64,000 bases of DNA from Gammaproteobacteria bacterium (GTDB lineage: Bacteria > Pseudomonadota > Gammaproteobacteria > Xanthomonadales > SZUA-36): the NCBI GenBank assembly GCA_024277815.1, contig JAJRUM010000058.1, positions 1 through 64,000 on the forward strand, given 5' to 3'. The position numbers and the translations under genes are program-made. The notes under the pieces are model-generated. The model did no database searches. It had not been told where the DNA came from and worked only from the letters and a program-made list of their open reading frames with translations. Of the stretch, positions 9,409 to 17,732 are shown piece by piece. Positions within the stretch are counted from its first letter, which is position 1; the number at the start of each line of letters is the position of its first letter.

Positions 9409-9424
9409 TGTCACCTTCAGGACA
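9409..9424. promoter_or_regulatory. Candidate operator site A, TGTC-N8-GACA
   Basis: TGTCACCTTCAGGACA lies in the divergent gap between the DUF3604 operon and the acyl-CoA ligase operon, 63 bp before the ligase ATG. It has the same TGTC-N8-GACA form as 14442-14457 and 16703-16718. Crp-family sites have this 5-6-5 dyad layout, and a Crp/Fnr gene is encoded 4 kb away. Confidence 0.5.
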
Positions 9425-9486
9425 AATACACATATATTCTGTTGGTAAACTTGTGGATATCGTGGATATTCAGGGATTATCAGAAA

Positions 9487-11064
9487 ATGAACCAGACCCC
9501 CGCTTTGGATGAACTGCCTTTCCTTGATGGGTTAAAGAAACAGTTTAGCAGCGTGGCAGAAATGATTGTGACACGTGCACATGAACTTCCGAACCGATGT
9601 TGTGTGGCTTTTTATGACCGCCAGATTACCTATGCTGAAATGAATGCCAACGCCAACCGGGTGGCCCACTATCTTTTGCACAAGGGTATCAAGAAAGGTG
9701 ATGTGATATCACTGATGATTCTGAATTCTCCTGAAGTCTACGATTGCATGTTCGGTATCCAGAAAATTGGTGCGGTGGCTGGTTTGATCAATTTTTCCCT
9801 GAAGGGCCCTGAAATTGCTTTTTTGCTGGATGACTCACAGCCTGAAATCGTCTTTGTCAGCAGCGAGTTCATGGTTGATTTTTCCACTGGTGTCGAATTG
9901 GCAACGCATAAGCCACTGGTTGTTGAGGTACAGACAAATTCTGATTCCCCGGCAGGTATAACCGCGACGACGCTTGCAGAGATTCTCGCGGCTTATCCTG
10001 CGGATGAAGCCCTGATTCCCCAACAGGCCGACGACCCTTTCCTGCTACTGTACTCGTCAGGGACAACGGGGCGTCCCAAGGGTATCCTCCTTGCAAATAA
10101 GGGACAGCTTTCTGTGTGTCGTGACATGACACGCTCGGGACTCATCGAGGGTGGTGATGTCATGCTGATTCTGTTACCAATGTTCCATGTCAATCCAATT
10201 TGTGTGTGGACACTTCCGTTGATATTTGCAGGGCAGACGCTTTGTATCCGTACCGCGTTTTCTCCCGCTGATATCTGGCCGGCAATTCTCGAAAACCAGG
10301 TGACCATCCTGATGGGTGTTCCTGCCATGTACAACTATGTTTATTACTCCACTGATACATCAGGTATGGACATGTCATCATTGAAACTGAAATGGGCATT
10401 CTGTGGTGCGGCGCCCTTATCGGTAGAACTGATCAGGGGTTTCAAGGAAAAATTTAATGTCAGTATTGTTGAGGGTTACGGTCTGAGCGAATGCACCGGT
10501 GTCAGTTCCGTGAATCCCCCACTTGGAGAATGTAGAATCGGGTCCATAGGTCAGCCACTTTCAGAGCAGGAGATCGAGATTCTGGATGACGCTGCAAACC
10601 AGCTTCAGGCCGGAGAACATGGGGAAATTTGCGTGCGAGGCGATGCTACGATGCTGGCCTACCTAAACCAGCCGACGGCAACCGCGGATGCTTTTCAGGG
10701 CGGATGGCTGCGAACCGGGGACGTAGGATTCAAGGATGATGATGGCTATATTTATATCGTCGGCCGAAAAAAAGAGATGATTAATCGTGGTGGTGAGAAC
10801 ATTTACCCGCGGGAGATCGAGTCAGTGCTGGAGGCCCATCCTGAAATTTCGGCTGTTGCGGTAATCGGAACCCCGGATGAAGCTCTGGGTGAGAGGGTGA
10901 AAGCTGTGATCGAAACCACCCAAGCCGGAGTCTTGTCTGCAGCAGATATCAAGACATTCCTTGAGGACAAACTGGCCAGGTATAAAATTCCTGATAAGAT
11001 AGAATTTATGGACCGGATCCCCAGAAACCAAACGGGGAAAACTCTTAAAACAGAATTGAGTTAG
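9487..11064 (+). CDS. Acyl-CoA synthetase (class I adenylate-forming, AMP-dependent ligase)
   Basis: Activates a carboxylic acid to its CoA thioester through an acyl-AMP. All core motifs are present in order: LLYSSGTTGRPKGI (P-loop), YGLSECTG, GWLRTGDVGFKDDDGYIYIV with GRKKEMINRGGENIYP (hinge and gate), and the C-terminal catalytic lysine in PRNQTGKTLK. The ORF track starts at TTG 9442; ATG 9487 (MNQTPALDELPFLDG) fits the family better and gives 525 aa. The subfamily looks like crotonobetaine/medium-chain acyl-CoA ligases, but the substrate cannot be read from sequence. It stands 25 bp before phaC, so a role in feeding acyl-CoA to the PHA synthase is a reasonable inference. Confidence 0.9.
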   Translation: MNQTPALDELPFLDGLKKQFSSVAEMIVTRAHELPNRCCVAFYDRQITYAEMNANANRVAHYLLHKGIKKGDVISLMILNSPEVYDCMFGIQKIGAVAGLINFSLKGPEIAFLLDDSQPEIVFVSSEFMVDFSTGVELATHKPLVVEVQTNSDSPAGITATTLAEILAAYPADEALIPQQADDPFLLLYSSGTTGRPKGILLANKGQLSVCRDMTRSGLIEGGDVMLILLPMFHVNPICVWTLPLIFAGQTLCIRTAFSPADIWPAILENQVTILMGVPAMYNYVYYSTDTSGMDMSSLKLKWAFCGAAPLSVELIRGFKEKFNVSIVEGYGLSECTGVSSVNPPLGECRIGSIGQPLSEQEIEILDDAANQLQAGEHGEICVRGDATMLAYLNQPTATADAFQGGWLRTGDVGFKDDDGYIYIVGRKKEMINRGGENIYPREIESVLEAHPEISAVAVIGTPDEALGERVKAVIETTQAGVLSAADIKTFLEDKLARYKIPDKIEFMDRIPRNQTGKTLKTELS

Positions 11065-11089
11065 AGGGCGTTGATCGATTGGGCAAAGC

Positions 11090-12769
11090 ATGAACAACAA
11101 AACCAATGAAATTGGCCAGCAGGCCGCACAAAGCACCACGGTGTTCAATCCGATCGTGGGCGCTCAGTTCTCCGAGTTGCTGCACTCTGCTGCCTATGTG
11201 GCTGGCCAGGCTGTGCGTCACCCCCGTATTCTGGGCAGTCACTTACGGAGCTTTCTCAACGAGGCCGCTGGCATCATTCGGGGTAACTCTGAGCTGGTTC
11301 CGGATAGGGGGGATCGGCGGTTTGTCGATGCAGCCTGGTCCCAGAACCCTTTGTACCGGCGCTCACTTCAATTTTGGTTGGCTGCCAAAGCCGGTATCAC
11401 TGAATGTCTCGATGATATCGAGATGGATAAAACAGCGCGTGCACGCGCCTTGCTATTGAGTGACATCGTGCTTGATAGTCTTGCGCCAACTAACACCCTG
11501 ATAGGTAACCCTGCAGCTTTGAAACAAATGTTCGATACGGGTGGCCTGTCCCTGCTTCAGGGTGCCAGAAATGCTTACGAAGACTTTATTTCAGGTAATT
11601 GGTTACCCGCGCAGGTCGACAGCCGAAACTTCGAAGTAGGTAACAACCTGGCCAGCACCGAGGGTGCCGTGGTTTTTCGAAACGACATGCTGGAGGTTAT
11701 CCAGTATGCCCCGCTGTCGAAACAAGTGCATGAAATACCATTGCTGATTATCCCACCGCAGATCAACAAGAACTATGTCCTGGATCTAACCCCGGATAAG
11801 AGCCTGGTTCGTTACTTGCTCAAACAGGGCTTCAGGGTGTTTTGTATCAGCTGGTTCAATCCCGGTCCTGCGCAGGAGCATTGGGGCTTGGATGACTACG
11901 TCAACGCAGTGATTGGAGCCAGTGACGTTGTCATGACGATTACCCGCCAAAAGAAACTGAATGTAATGGGTGCATGCTCCGGCGGTATCACGCTTTCAAC
12001 CACCCTGAGTCACCTGGCAGTTTTGGGAGATAATCGCATTAATAGCTGTACGTTGCTGGTGTGTGTGCTTGACCCACGCCCGGAAGATACTGAGGTCGGT
12101 GCGCTGGTGACTGATACTTCAATTGAATTCGCCAGATCCAGATCGGCCAAAAAAGGTATTCTTTCAGGTAAAGACCTGTCGACGACGTTTGCCTGGATGC
12201 GTCCCAATGACCTGATCTGGAATTACTTTGTCAACAACTACCTGATGGGAAACAATCCGCCCGCTTTTGACATATTGCATTGGAATAACGATGTAACCAA
12301 TCTGCCTGCAAACTTACACTCTGATTTTCTCGATTTCTTCAAGAATTCACCATTCGCGCACGCGGGCGAATATAGTTTTATGGGCAAATCGCTGGATCTT
12401 TCCCGGGTAAAACAAGATATTTTTATGGTCGCAGGACTCACTGACCACATCACGCCGTGGAAGGCTTGCTATCGCTCCATTGACATGTTCGGTGGGGATG
12501 TGACCTTTACACTTTCCAACAGTGGTCATATCCAGGCATTGATCAACCCACCGGGAAATCCCAGGTCTCGCTATATGTCCTGTAATGTCCGTACGCGCAG
12601 TGCTGAGGAATGGCTGGAGAATGCTGAACAGTACCAGGGAACGTGGTGGGAAATGTGGTCTGGATGGCTCACTGAAAGGTCTGGTCTGCCGCGCGGCGCG
12701 CCCAGAAAACTGGGCAATGCCAAGTATCCGGTGCTGGATAAAGCCCCCGGACTCTATGTTTTCGGTTGA
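11090..12769 (+). CDS. phaC: Class II (medium-chain-length) polyhydroxyalkanoate synthase PhaC
   Basis: Polymerises (R)-3-hydroxyacyl-CoA into PHA at the granule surface. At 559 aa it has the length of Pseudomonas PhaC1/PhaC2, and long stretches match that class (SQNPLYRR, EGAVVFRNDMLE, PPQINKNYVLDL, FAWMRPNDLIWNY). The catalytic triad is at the same numbers as I recall for P. aeruginosa PhaC1: Cys296 in GACSGG, Asp452 in GLTDHITPW, His480 in SNSGHIQ. The Shine-Dalgarno is weak, so coupling to the ligase is likely. Unlike Pseudomonas, there is a single synthase here, and no phaD, phaF or phaI is nearby. Confidence 0.95.
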   Translation: MNNKTNEIGQQAAQSTTVFNPIVGAQFSELLHSAAYVAGQAVRHPRILGSHLRSFLNEAAGIIRGNSELVPDRGDRRFVDAAWSQNPLYRRSLQFWLAAKAGITECLDDIEMDKTARARALLLSDIVLDSLAPTNTLIGNPAALKQMFDTGGLSLLQGARNAYEDFISGNWLPAQVDSRNFEVGNNLASTEGAVVFRNDMLEVIQYAPLSKQVHEIPLLIIPPQINKNYVLDLTPDKSLVRYLLKQGFRVFCISWFNPGPAQEHWGLDDYVNAVIGASDVVMTITRQKKLNVMGACSGGITLSTTLSHLAVLGDNRINSCTLLVCVLDPRPEDTEVGALVTDTSIEFARSRSAKKGILSGKDLSTTFAWMRPNDLIWNYFVNNYLMGNNPPAFDILHWNNDVTNLPANLHSDFLDFFKNSPFAHAGEYSFMGKSLDLSRVKQDIFMVAGLTDHITPWKACYRSIDMFGGDVTFTLSNSGHIQALINPPGNPRSRYMSCNVRTRSAEEWLENAEQYQGTWWEMWSGWLTERSGLPRGAPRKLGNAKYPVLDKAPGLYVFG

Positions 12770-12788
12770 TTGATCTTGAAGGAACACC

Positions 12789-13640
12789 GTGGACCACTAC
12801 ACACCTGAAATATGTAACATCAAGATAGGTAGGCAGGAATTTCGCACTGCCCGTTGGGCTGGTGATTCCAGAGTTCGGCCGTTGCTGTTCTTCAATGGTA
12901 TAGGGGCCAATCTGGAACTGGTTCAGCCGTTGGCACGACGCTTGAACCGCAGTCGGGACTTGATCACCTTTGAGCCACCGGGAATAGGCGGTTCACCCGA
13001 TGCAACCTTTCCATACCGGATTTGGTCATTGGCAAAGTCAGCGTCGCGTATTCTTGACGCGATGGGCTACACCACGGTCGATGTCTATGGTGTTTCCTGG
13101 GGTGGGGGCCTGGCCCAGCAGTTTGCTTTTCAATATGCCAACCGGGTCAGATGCCTGGTGCTGGCGGCAACTTCTCCCGGTGTCATAATGGTTCCGGGCC
13201 ATATCTCTGCTCTCAGTAAAATGGTGCACCCGGCACGCTACACTGACTCTCAATACATGCAAAGAAATTTCAAAGCACTGTACGGCGGGATATCTGAGGA
13301 TGTCCTGCTCAAGCACACCAACCGTATCCAGCCACCGACCAGGAAAGGCTACCTTTATCAGTTGTTGGCAATGGTGGGTTGGTCGAGCCTGCCTTTTCTC
13401 CCATTCCTGTCACAACCAACGCTGATACTGGCCGGTGACCGGGACAAGATAGTACCACTGGCCAACGCTCAGATTCTAAAAACGCTGATCCGCAATTCCA
13501 GGTTGCAGGTCATCAAAGGTGCAGGGCATCTGTTTTTCGTTTCCAGGGCGGATGAGAAGGTCCCGATGATCAGAAACTTTCTGCGTCAGCACAAGGAGAG
13601 AAGACATCAGGCACAAGACACGCTGGTTGCTGAGGCCTGA
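12789..13640 (+). CDS. phaZ: Intracellular medium-chain PHA depolymerase PhaZ
   Basis: Alpha/beta hydrolase that releases 3-hydroxyalkanoic acids from stored PHA. The 283-aa protein resembles Pseudomonas PhaZ closely (LLFFNGIGANLELVQPL, GVSWGGGLAQQFA, VLAATSPGVIMVPG). The nucleophile is Ser103 in GVSWGG, with Asp217 or Asp219 near LAGDRDK and His247 in GAGHLFF completing the triad. The start is GTG 12789, preceded by GAAGGA. It is 19 bp after phaC in the same operon. It ends one base before the convergent Crp/Fnr gene, leaving no room for a terminator outside the genes. Confidence 0.92.
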   Translation: MDHYTPEICNIKIGRQEFRTARWAGDSRVRPLLFFNGIGANLELVQPLARRLNRSRDLITFEPPGIGGSPDATFPYRIWSLAKSASRILDAMGYTTVDVYGVSWGGGLAQQFAFQYANRVRCLVLAATSPGVIMVPGHISALSKMVHPARYTDSQYMQRNFKALYGGISEDVLLKHTNRIQPPTRKGYLYQLLAMVGWSSLPFLPFLSQPTLILAGDRDKIVPLANAQILKTLIRNSRLQVIKGAGHLFFVSRADEKVPMIRNFLRQHKERRHQAQDTLVAEA

Positions 13641-13641
13641 G

Positions 13642-14352
13642 TTAAAGACCTGTTTTTCGGCGCTCACCACGCAGTGCGCCGGGGTTTAAAATTCTGATTT
13701 TTCGAAACCCAACCTCAACCAGGCCTTCAGACTCCAGGTTCTTCAACAAGGCATTAACAGTTTGTCGTGAACAACCGATCATTGAGGCGATATCCGCCTG
13801 CGACAGAGCCAATTCTACGGCCTCTCCTGCAAACCCCTCCGAATGAACCATATCGGAAATATCTGCCAGTCGAATCCGCAGGAAATCCCCTGGTGGCAGA
13901 GTGTTGCCCTGACCCAAAAGTCTGTACAGAATGGCGTGGCGGGTGAGTAAAAGTTTTACAAACTCCCTATAATAGTGTGGTTCGATATCAATAATTTGTC
14001 CAAATTTGGAAGTAGGCAAGAACAGGGTTCTAACGCTTGTACGCGCAGTTGCCGTAATAATTGCATACTCTTTGTTTAACAGGCCGGACTCTCCGAACCA
14101 GAAACCCGGTCCGCCCAAGTGAAAGAAGAACTCACCTGAATCAGTGGCTTGTCGGGTAATTGCCACTTGGCCTTCCAGCACCGCAAACATACCGGCAGGG
14201 TGTGTTTCTTCGGTAATCAGGACCTGGTTCTCTTTCGCCGACCTGAGTATGGAGTTGTCCAGCAACAGTGCTTGCAATTTAGCCGGAAGGCCACCAAACC
14301 AGTTGCCTTTCTTAAGCAGGCTGAGAGAAGCTTGTCGATACGCTGCACGCAT
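13642..14352 (-). CDS. Crp/Fnr-family transcriptional regulator
   Basis: The 236-aa protein has an N-terminal cyclic-nucleotide-binding-type beta barrel (about residues 20-140), a long dimer helix and a C-terminal winged helix with LSQADIASMIGCSRQTVNALL. There is no N-terminal cysteine cluster, so it is not an oxygen-sensing Fnr. The recognition helix reads SRQTVNALL where Crp has SRETVGRIL, which implies a site different from TGTGA. It diverges from the PQQ alcohol dehydrogenase and converges on phaZ, so it is the obvious candidate regulator of this island. Its effector is unknown. Confidence 0.88.
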   Translation of the reverse strand: MRAAYRQASLSLLKKGNWFGGLPAKLQALLLDNSILRSAKENQVLITEETHPAGMFAVLEGQVAITRQATDSGEFFFHLGGPGFWFGESGLLNKEYAIITATARTSVRTLFLPTSKFGQIIDIEPHYYREFVKLLLTRHAILYRLLGQGNTLPPGDFLRIRLADISDMVHSEGFAGEAVELALSQADIASMIGCSRQTVNALLKNLESEGLVEVGFRKIRILNPGALRGERRKTGL

Positions 14353-14441
14353 AAAACTTTTAGATAACTCCGTTTCCCGTGTTTAAACAGACGTGAATTA
14401 TTCAAGTTACCCCTGAATATTACTCGATTTGAAACAGGTGT

Positions 14442-14457
14442 TGTCGCATTATTGACA
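14442..14457. promoter_or_regulatory. Candidate operator site B, TGTC-N8-GACA
   Basis: TGTCGCATTATTGACA lies between the Crp/Fnr gene and the PQQ alcohol dehydrogenase and overlaps the TTGACA -35 element of the latter, a position suited to repression or to autoregulation of the divergent regulator gene. It is one of three such dyads in the island. Confidence 0.5.
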
Positions 14458-14481
14458 GAACAATGCTTCAAGATCTTTAAT
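14452..14481 (+). promoter_or_regulatory. Putative sigma-70 promoter of the PQQ alcohol dehydrogenase
   Basis: TTGACA (14452-14457) and TTTAAT (14476-14481) are separated by 18 bp and stand about 45 bp before the start codon. The -35 is consensus and the -10 has one mismatch. The left hexamer is inside operator candidate B. Confidence 0.55.
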
Positions 14482-14524
14482 GATATAAGTAAATCTGCTA
14501 CTTATTTGGTGAGGAGCCTCCTGG

Positions 14525-16687
14525 ATGAACCCGAAAAGCAAGCGCGTAGACCGGCTGTTATTCAGCATTTTTTCGGCAAGCCTTTTATTGCTTGTCGCCT
14601 GTGACGAGCAAGCTGAACTGTCAGTTACTTCAACCACCCAGGCTAAAACAACGGCAGCGGTGGATGCTGCGCGCATTGTGGATGCCAACAACGAGCCAGG
14701 TAACTGGCTGGCACACGGCCGCACCTATGATGAACAACGCTTCAGTCCGCTGGCTGATATCAATGACAACAATATTGAACGCCTCGGGTTAAGCTGGTTT
14801 TATGATTTCCCGACCAACCGGGGAATGGAGGCCACGCCTCTGGCTATTGATGGAGTGTTGTACGTCAGTGGTTCATGGAGCATGGTTTATGCCTTCGATG
14901 CGGTCAGCGGCGAGTTACTTTGGCAATACAACCCTGAAGTTACCAAGGCGAAGGCACTGCATGCCTGCTGTGATGTCGTGAACCGGGGCGTGGCTGCATG
15001 GGATGGCAAAATATATGTGGGTACCATTGATGGTCGGCTGATCGCGCTTGATGCCGCAGACGGCCATGTCATCTGGGATGTGCAAACCACGCCGGAAGAT
15101 GCGGCCTATACGATCACAGGTGCGCCCCGGGTTGTCAAAGGTAACGTCATCATCGGGAACGGTGGTGCCGAATTTGATGTTCGTGGGTTTGTCTCCGCCT
15201 ATGATGCCCAGACCGGTGCACTGAACTGGCGTTTTTATACGGTTCCGGGAGACCCTTCAAAACCTTTTGAAAACCCGATTCTGGAAAAAGCGGCAGAAAC
15301 CTGGAGCGGTGAGTGGTGGAAAATGGGTGGTGGTGGCACGGTATGGGATTCAATGGCCTATGATCCCGAACTTGACTTGCTCTACATCGGCGTTGGCAAT
15401 GGTGCCCCCTGGGACCGTTCAATCCGCAGCCCGGAAGGTGGAGACAACCTGTTTCTTTCATCGATTGTTGCATTGCGACCGGACACCGGTGAATACGTCT
15501 GGCACTACCAGACTACCCCGGGTGACAGTTGGGACTATACCGCCACGCAACATATGATCCTGGCTGATCTTCAGGTTGGCGGCACAACCCGCAAAGTGAT
15601 CATGCAGGCACCCAAAAATGGTTTCTTTTACGTACTCAACCGTGAAAACGGCGAGTTCTATTCGGCAGAAAAGTACACTTTGGTGACCTGGGCCAGCCAT
15701 GTTGATCAGGAGACGGGCCGGCCGGTTGAAGCAGCAGGTGTGCGCTACGATGCCGGCGTGCCTGCAGTAAATTTCCCCGGCTCACAAGGTGGTCACAACT
15801 GGCACCCGATGAGCTACAGTCCGAATACCGGTTTGGTATATATTCCTGCCCAGCAAAACCTTGGCGTCTATGCGCATGATGACGGCTTTAGCTATGAAAA
15901 AGGTTTCTACAACACCGGACTGGACTGGACCAAGGCTACATTGCCTGATGATCCTGAACAGCGCGCGGGGGTTATAGGCCAGTTCACCGGCTTTATCACC
16001 GCCTGGGATCCCATTGCACAGAAGGAGGTGTGGCGCGTGCCGCACAGCAACCTCTGGAATGGCGGTATTCTTTCCACTGCCGGTAACCTGGTGTTTCAAG
16101 GCAATGCGGATGGCCAGTTTGCCGCCTATAAGGCGGATAATGGCGATCTTCTATGGAACTTTGAAGCACAGACCGGGATTGTGGCCGCACCCATCAGTTA
16201 TCGCGTTGGAGGCAAGCAGTATGTGGCTGTTGTCGCAGGATGGGGTGGCTCCTTAATTACCTTTGGTGAAATCGCCAACAGGTCCAAAGGCAGCGTAAAT
16301 CGCAGCCGCATGCTGGTATTTGAGCTCGATGCCAATGGCAAGTTGCCGGACCCCGTGCCATTCGACCGTGGCACACCAGAGCCACCTGCAATTACTGCCA
16401 GTGCAGAAACTATCCAGCAAGGTGATGACCTCTATCACTCCCGCTGTTTTGCTTGCCATGGCGAAGGTGCAATTTCAGCCGTCAGTTATATTGCTGACCT
16501 GCGCTACATGTCGGCGAATACACATAAGAATTTCAAGGCTATCGTGCTGGGCGGCCTATACCAGGATCGTGGCATGCCCTCTATGGCGAGTCACATCAGT
16601 GATGCGGAGGTTGATTTGATTCATACGTATTTAACCAGCATGGCCCACCGGGTTCTGGAGGAGACGAACGCTGCGCCTGACCAATGA
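14525..16687 (+). CDS. Lipoprotein quinohaemoprotein (PQQ- and haem c-dependent) alcohol dehydrogenase
   Basis: Periplasmic oxidation of alcohols with PQQ, passing electrons to a fused cytochrome c. The 720-aa protein starts at ATG 14525 with a lipobox LLLVAC (Cys about residue 26), so it should be anchored to a membrane. The eight-bladed propeller carries the vicinal disulfide HACCDVV typical of PQQ alcohol dehydrogenases, WDYTATQ, and tryptophan-docking repeats such as SPNTGLVYIPAQ. The C-terminal domain (about 625-720) has the haem motif CFACHGEG and a probable axial methionine in RGMPSM. Combined quinohaemoproteins of this type are usually soluble, so the lipid anchor is unusual. It has its own promoter and diverges from the Crp/Fnr gene. 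Confidence 0.92.
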   Translation: MNPKSKRVDRLLFSIFSASLLLLVACDEQAELSVTSTTQAKTTAAVDAARIVDANNEPGNWLAHGRTYDEQRFSPLADINDNNIERLGLSWFYDFPTNRGMEATPLAIDGVLYVSGSWSMVYAFDAVSGELLWQYNPEVTKAKALHACCDVVNRGVAAWDGKIYVGTIDGRLIALDAADGHVIWDVQTTPEDAAYTITGAPRVVKGNVIIGNGGAEFDVRGFVSAYDAQTGALNWRFYTVPGDPSKPFENPILEKAAETWSGEWWKMGGGGTVWDSMAYDPELDLLYIGVGNGAPWDRSIRSPEGGDNLFLSSIVALRPDTGEYVWHYQTTPGDSWDYTATQHMILADLQVGGTTRKVIMQAPKNGFFYVLNRENGEFYSAEKYTLVTWASHVDQETGRPVEAAGVRYDAGVPAVNFPGSQGGHNWHPMSYSPNTGLVYIPAQQNLGVYAHDDGFSYEKGFYNTGLDWTKATLPDDPEQRAGVIGQFTGFITAWDPIAQKEVWRVPHSNLWNGGILSTAGNLVFQGNADGQFAAYKADNGDLLWNFEAQTGIVAAPISYRVGGKQYVAVVAGWGGSLITFGEIANRSKGSVNRSRMLVFELDANGKLPDPVPFDRGTPEPPAITASAETIQQGDDLYHSRCFACHGEGAISAVSYIADLRYMSANTHKNFKAIVLGGLYQDRGMPSMASHISDAEVDLIHTYLTSMAHRVLEETNAAPDQ

Positions 16688-16702
16688 AGCGCTTGATACA
16701 AA

Positions 16703-16718
16703 TGTCGTTTTCACGACA
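16703..16718. promoter_or_regulatory. Candidate operator site C, perfect dyad TGTCGT-N4-ACGACA
   Basis: TGTCGTTTTCACGACA is a perfect 6-4-6 palindrome that fits the TGTC-N8-GACA pattern of sites A and B. It lies 16 bp after the alcohol dehydrogenase stop and before an AAGGA plus ATG (16733) that opens a 27-codon reading frame. That ATG may be the old start region of the broken GMC oxidase gene. Confidence 0.5.
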
Positions 16719-16791
16719 ACAAGGATGTACTGATGTCGATTATCCTTACGCGCTTAGGCGTGACAGGGAGCCTTTCTGCTACAGGTGATAA

Positions 16792-17685
16792 GTGGGATGT
16801 ACGGTGCCATTGTTAATGCGAATGCGTGATCGATATAAAACCCTGCCACATATTTCTTTATGGTTGGGACAGCAGGTTCGTACTAATTCTGAGACCTTGA
16901 CTACGGCTAACGATACGCAACACTCAGTACATGATGGTGTAACCATTAGCTCAATGATATCTGTCGATGATGACACCACGATGGAAATTAACCGCTTTAG
17001 AAAAGGCTCTGATGGTACTTGGGTATTACTGCCTTATGTACCCATGGTTTCCGGTGAAGGGTTTATGCGTTTTATCAAGTTCCTTGGAAATACGCTGATC
17101 CATCCAGTAAAGACATTCAAAGTTCTGCGTGCCAAAGGCAAAGCCGAAAGGTCAATTCTGTTTCTGGTGATGCAAAAGTCGGAAGCTTTTATTCATTTGG
17201 AGTGGCGTAGAAAATGGTACCGCTTATTCAGAAAAGATATTTCGGCAGTACAAAATGAAGGCGATACACCTCTCAAGGTAGTTTTTCCTAAAGCTGAAGA
17301 GGCGACCAGGCGTTACGCAGAGATTTTGGGGGGTGAACCAGGTTCAGCACTACCTGAAATCATATTGGGAGCACCTTTTACGGCCCACATCATGAGTGGT
17401 GTTGCTATTGGCAAAGACAGTAGCAGCGGTGTGGTTGATGAATCAGGGGCGGTATTCGGGTATCAGAATTTACGCGTGCTTGATGGCTCTATTGTGCCAG
17501 GAAACCTGGGCGTAAACCCGTCATTGACGATAACGGCATTATCTGAATTTGCCATGAGCCGAGTGCCGGTTTTTAATCAGGAACGTGCCAGTAGTATTAA
17601 GCCAGTTCTATTTTCCAAACCATTAGACGGGCAAGTCTCTGCACTGACAGGAATGGGCGATTTAATGAAAGTTATCAATAGGTAA
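16792..17685 (+). pseudogene. GMC oxidoreductase (cholesterol-oxidase-like), C-terminal remnant
   Basis: Flavoenzymes of this family oxidise alcohols such as sterols. Only about 297 codons remain, starting at a GTG directly after the in-frame stops TGATAA. They contain the family's C-terminal signature (VLDGSIVPGNLGVNPSLTITALSEF), the substrate-domain HIMSGVAIG stretch and VRTNSE. The N-terminal FAD-binding Rossmann motif, about half of a normal protein of roughly 550 aa, is absent upstream. Only a short unrelated reading frame from ATG 16733 fills the gap to the alcohol dehydrogenase. I read this as a 5'-deleted gene; translation of the remnant cannot be excluded. Confidence 0.75.
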
Positions 17686-17732
17686 AGGCTTTAGAGTATA
17701 TTTACCTTCTACGGTTTCCAGTTGTAGCAGGT

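Noticed and set aside
9393-9411. Second inverted repeat ACAGG-N9-CCTGT in the DUF3604/ligase gap
   Set aside because: Short arms and no partner elsewhere in the island; the overlapping TGTC-N8-GACA dyad is better supported.
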